Shown: positions 62,458 through 64,000 of the stretch, in pieces
Layout of the letters: each line of letters starts with the position of its first letter
How positions within the stretch are numbered: the first letter of the stretch is position 1
Source of the DNA: Cellulomonas carbonis
GTDB taxonomy: Bacteria > Actinomycetota > Actinomycetes > Actinomycetales > Cellulomonadaceae
Length of the DNA stretch: 64,000 nucleotides
Direction: 5' to 3'
Assembly (NCBI RefSeq): GCF_014636275.1
Contig: NZ_BMEB01000003.1
Coordinates: 372,001 to 436,000, forward strand
Program-made: the position numbers and the translations under genes
The notes under the pieces: model-generated
What the model was told of the DNA's origin: nothing
What the model saw: only the letters and a program-made list of their open reading frames with translations
Database searches by the model: none

Positions 62458-62496
62458 GCGCGAGGCCCGCACCCGTCACGGGTGCGGGCCTCGCGC
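62458..62496 (+). terminator. Terminator after rplL
   Basis: Perfect 18-bp stem, arms GCGCGAGGCCCGCACCCG and its complement, loop TCA, 44 bases after the stop. The rest of the 419-base gap to rpoB holds the rpoB promoter and a long leader; no gene was seen in it. Confidence 0.85.
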
Positions 62497-62654
62497 CGTC
62501 CGGGAGGTGAGCGCGCGTCGGGTCCGCCGGGCGCGGAGCCCGGGCGGGTGCGCCCCGGGGCGCGTCGCCGGCGCGGGGGAGCGGGCGCCGCCGGGCGGAT
62601 GCGCGGGCACGACGACGTCGGCGCGTCGCCCGCGTGGGGCCTTGACGAGGCGGG

Positions 62655-62684
62655 TTGGACAATGCTGTCCTGTCCGGCTACGCT
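62655..62684 (+). promoter_or_regulatory. Promoter of rpoB
   Basis: TTGGAC (62655-62660) and TACGCT (62679-62684) with an 18-bp spacer; the -10 is identical to that of rplJ. The predicted leader is about 140 bases. A second -35-like TTGACG lies at 62642. Confidence 0.55.
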
Positions 62685-62832
62685 AGCGCTTTGCGCTGGC
62701 CTGTGCCTGCTCCCCTCATCCCGCCCTTCGGTCCCGAGCTCCGCCCGGTGCCCGGACGATCGTCGTGGGCAGGTGGGAAACGGTAGGGCACGTCCCGCGC
62801 GTGTGCACACGATCCGCAGGGAAGGACCCCTC

Positions 62833-64000
62833 TTGGCTGCCTCGCGCACCCCTTCTGCACCGTCCGCCGACGCTATCGCGAACCGCACCGCATCTCGCCG
62901 CATCTCCTTCGCCACGATCCACGAGCCGCTCGAGGTCCCCGACCTGCTCGGTCTGCAGACCGAGAACTTCGACTGGCTCCTGGGCAACGCCGCGTGGAAG
63001 GAGCGCGTCGCCGCCGCCCTCGAGGCCGGCCGGCAGGACGTGCCGGAGACCTCGGGCCTCGAGGAGATCTTCGAGGAGATCTCCCCGATCGAGGACTTCG
63101 GCGGCAGCATGTCGCTGTCCTTCCGCGACCACCGCTTCGAGCCGCCCAAGTACACGGCCGAGGAGTGCAAGGAGAAGGACTTCACCTACGCCGCTCCGCT
63201 CTTCGTCACGGCCGAGTTCGTCAACTACACGACGGGCGAGATCAAGAGCCAGACGGTGTTCATGGGCGAGTTCCCGCTCATGACGGAGCGCGGCACGTTC
63301 ATCATCAACGGCACCGAGCGCGTCGTCGTCTCACAGCTCGTGCGGTCCCCGGGCGTGTACTTCGAGCGCGCCGCCGACAAGACGTCCGACAAGGACATCT
63401 TCACGGCCAAGATCATCCCCTCGCGCGGTGCGTGGCTCGAGTTCGAGATCGACAAGCGCGACGCCGTCGGCGTCCGCGTCGACCGCAAGCGCAAGCAGTC
63501 GGTCACGGTCTTCCTCAAGGCGCTCGGCATGTCCGAGGCGGAGATCCGCGAGGAGTTCGCGCAGTTCCCGGCCGTCCTCGAGACGCTCGAGAAGGACCAC
63601 GTGAACACCGAGGAGGAGGCGCTCCTCGACATCTACCGCAAGATCCGCCCGGGCGAGCCGCCGACGGTCGAGGCCGGTCGCGCGCTGCTCGAGAACTTCT
63701 ACTTCAACCCCAAGCGCTACGACCTCGCGAAGGTCGGCCGCTACAAGGTCAACAAGAAGCTCGGCATCGACGTCCCGCTGAGCGACTCGGTGCTGTCCGT
63801 CAAGGACGTCGTCGCCACGATCAAGTACATGGCGGCGCTGCACGCCGACGTCGCCACGATCGGTGGTGCCCGCAACGGCGAGCCCGTCGACGTGCGCGTC
63901 GAGACGGACGACATCGACCACTTCGGCAACCGTCGCATCCGCGCGGTCGGCGAGCTCATCCAGAACCAGGTCCGCACGGGCCTGTCGCGGATGGAGCGCG
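62833..64000 (+). CDS. rpoB: RNA polymerase beta subunit, N-terminal part (3' end beyond window)
   Basis: The visible 389 residues cover the protrusion and part of lobe domains: [60 protein letters not shown] and [20 protein letters not shown], all typical of actinobacterial RpoB. The start is TTG at 62833, preceded by GAAGGA; no ATG or GTG with conserved sequence precedes it, and TTG starts are known for rpoB in this phylum. The rifampicin-binding region is not reached. Confidence 0.96.
   Translation, partial: MAASRTPSAPSADAIANRTASRRISFATIHEPLEVPDLLGLQTENFDWLLGNAAWKERVAAALEAGRQDVPETSGLEEIFEEISPIEDFGGSMSLSFRDHRFEPPKYTAEECKEKDFTYAAPLFVTAEFVNYTTGEIKSQTVFMGEFPLMTERGTFIINGTERVVVSQLVRSPGVYFERAADKTSDKDIFTAKIIPSRGAWLEFEIDKRDAVGVRVDRKRKQSVTVFLKALGMSEAEIREEFAQFPAVLETLEKDHVNTEEEALLDIYRKIRPGEPPTVEAGRALLENFYFNPKRYDLAKVGRYKVNKKLGIDVPLSDSVLSVKDVVATIKYMAALHADVATIGGARNGEPVDVRVETDDIDHFGNRRIRAVGELIQNQVRTGLSRMER

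Overview
The window is one contiguous piece of a very GC-rich (roughly three quarters G+C) actinobacterial chromosome. Heavy GTG start use, 4-base ATGA/GTGA gene overlaps, the nuoD-N order followed by a polyprenyl diphosphate synthase, and the run tRNA-Tyr / tRNA-Thr / tRNA-Met-rpmG-MaoC-MaoC-murB / aminotransferase / tRNA-Trp-secE-nusG-rplK-rplA-rplJ-rplL-rpoB all fit Micrococcales, most like Cellulomonas and relatives. Genus is an inference from gene order and protein style; no database was searched.

Layout. (1) 1-15522: complex I operon from a truncated nuoD through nuoN, then a long-chain prenyl diphosphate synthase that probably makes the menaquinone side chain. (2) 15807-31933: a tightly overlapped signalling and cell-surface locus: PP2C phosphatase, FHA protein, membrane Ser/Thr kinase, a 1964-residue Ig-like/fibronectin-III protein, MoxR ATPase, DUF58 protein, a transglutaminase-like membrane protein lacking its catalytic triad, and an RDD-FHA protein. 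(3) 31985-36013: RarD-type permease, FprA-type ferredoxin-NADP reductase, HtpX protease, YajQ-family protein. (4) 36151-43906: tRNA-Tyr, SDR oxidoreductase, tRNA-Thr, tRNA-Met, rpmG, two MaoC-type dehydratase subunits, an inserted LacI regulator with two tandem MFS transporters, and murB. (5) 43963-46339: GntR/YtrA-type regulator with its membrane partner, and adenosine deaminase. (6) 46474-51187: a convergent module with a phosphotransferase and a Ser/Pro-repeat secreted protein on the plus strand, and an Asp-rich secreted protein, sensor kinase and OmpR-type regulator on the minus strand; matching 11-bp-period repeats precede both sides. (7) 51244-56270: LuxR-type two-component system with its ABC-2 exporter, and a PLP aminotransferase. 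(8) 56446-64000: tRNA-Trp, secE, nusG, rplK, a 90-bp tandem repeat, rplA, an insertion of two minus-strand membrane genes and a lipoprotein, the L10 leader, rplJ, rplL and the 5' part of rpoB (TTG start).

How it works together. Region 1 is respiratory electron transfer into menaquinone. Region 2 pairs Ser/Thr phosphorylation (kinase, phosphatase, two FHA readers) with a MoxR-DUF58-transglutaminase-like assembly set and one giant exported protein, which suggests phospho-controlled assembly of a surface structure. Region 6 looks like a cell-envelope two-component regulon that controls itself and the facing operon. Region 8 is core transcription and translation. The points most worth following up are the region 6 regulon, the inactive transglutaminase in region 2, the rplK-rplA repeat, and the mutually exclusive pairing in the rplJ leader.
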